A stretch of 30,932 nt of DNA from a virus. A model generated the notes under the pieces. That model saw only the letters and a program-made list of their open reading frames with translations, did no database searches and had not been told where the DNA came from. The stretch spans positions 1-30,932 of IMG/VR virus record IMGVR_UViG_3300020419_000058. The stretch is one strand, 5' to 3'. Both the position numbers and the translations under genes were made by a program. Positions 30,670 through 30,932 of this stretch are shown in pieces. The stretch's first letter is position 1. The number at the start of each line of letters is the position of its first letter.

Positions 30670-30932
30670 ATGGCTTATTTAGAACAGGGGGCAATTGTTA
30701 AAATATCTGAAATAGCGAGCCCACCTTTTAGCGCAGGCATAGGCGGGGTTTCTATGTCGTTAATAAATTATGATTATAATACTGTTAATGTTCAGGAAGC
30801 AAACCGCCTAGCATTTGGCCAATTTAAAACTACATATGTGAGCGGATCTTATGCGGCTTGGTTCGGGCATACTATTGATACAGATGAAAATACAACGTCT
30901 ACATCTACACTACCCGACACATATAGAGCGGG
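30670..30932 (+). CDS. Partial hypothetical protein (runs off the window)
   Basis: ATG 30670, with TAGGAG just upstream at the end of the previous gene, opens a frame that stays open to the window end (87 codons): MAYLEQGAIVKISEIASPPF, then GGVSMSLINYDYNTVN. No stop is reached, so the C-terminus is missing. It continues the fibre/tail-accessory series and shares the higher CpG use of its neighbour. No family recognised from this part. Confidence 0.65.
   Translation, partial: MAYLEQGAIVKISEIASPPFSAGIGGVSMSLINYDYNTVNVQEANRLAFGQFKTTYVSGSYAAWFGHTIDTDENTTSTSTLPDTYRA

Overview
The window is about 31 kb of a tailed double-stranded DNA bacteriophage (or prophage) genome. Every convincing gene is on the + strand, packed with 1-17 nt overlaps or short gaps. 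The head genes resemble phage Mu and its relatives: DUF935-type portal, Mu gpI-type protease/scaffold, DUF2190-type cement protein, HK97-fold capsid, MuF-type minor head protein and gpG-type morphogenesis protein. The tail has one tube protein, a frameshifted assembly chaperone and a 705-residue tape measure, with no sheath gene, so a siphovirus with a tail of about 100 nm is likely. The fibre repeats resemble those of aquatic phages. The host cannot be named. The window starts inside one gene and ends inside another, and no integrase, repressor or transposase is visible.
Layout. 1-2672: replication genes (3' end of a probable replication protein, DnaC-like helicase loader, ribbon-helix-helix protein, SSB) with small unknowns. 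2731-5820: a 467-aa unknown with a Lys-Pro/Lys-Ser repeat, an HTH-like protein, a beta-class DNA methyltransferase and a small overlapping gene. 5780-7556: terminase. 7567-9228: an unusual insert between terminase and portal, made of a class III nucleotidyl cyclase with C-terminal membrane helices, a two-helix membrane/coiled-coil protein, and a 386-bp gene-free stretch full of inverted repeats that ends in a good sigma70-like promoter. 9229-16827: head and connector genes. 16831-21190: tail tube, chaperone with -1 frameshift, tape measure. 21191-21250: two exact copies of the bacterial chromosomal parS site. 21263-27263: tail-tip genes. 27263-28205: CHAP lysin and holin-like protein. 28202-end: virion and fibre genes, with a rise in CpG over the last 700 bases.
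How it fits together. The left genes load helicase and protect single strands. The methyltransferase probably marks phage DNA. Terminase fills proheads built from portal, protease/scaffold, capsid and cement. The promoter at 9161-9189 is well placed to drive head and tail genes. The CHAP enzyme and holin-like protein are placed for lysis.
The most notable observations are the paired consensus parS sites with no parA/parB in the window, the cyclase/membrane-protein cassette with all four core catalytic residues, a 25-bp palindromic element found three times inside genes and always read as K-x-E-L-S-S-x-L, the possible RNA switch before the portal gene, and a textbook GGGAAAA frameshift that opens a Cys-rich extension.
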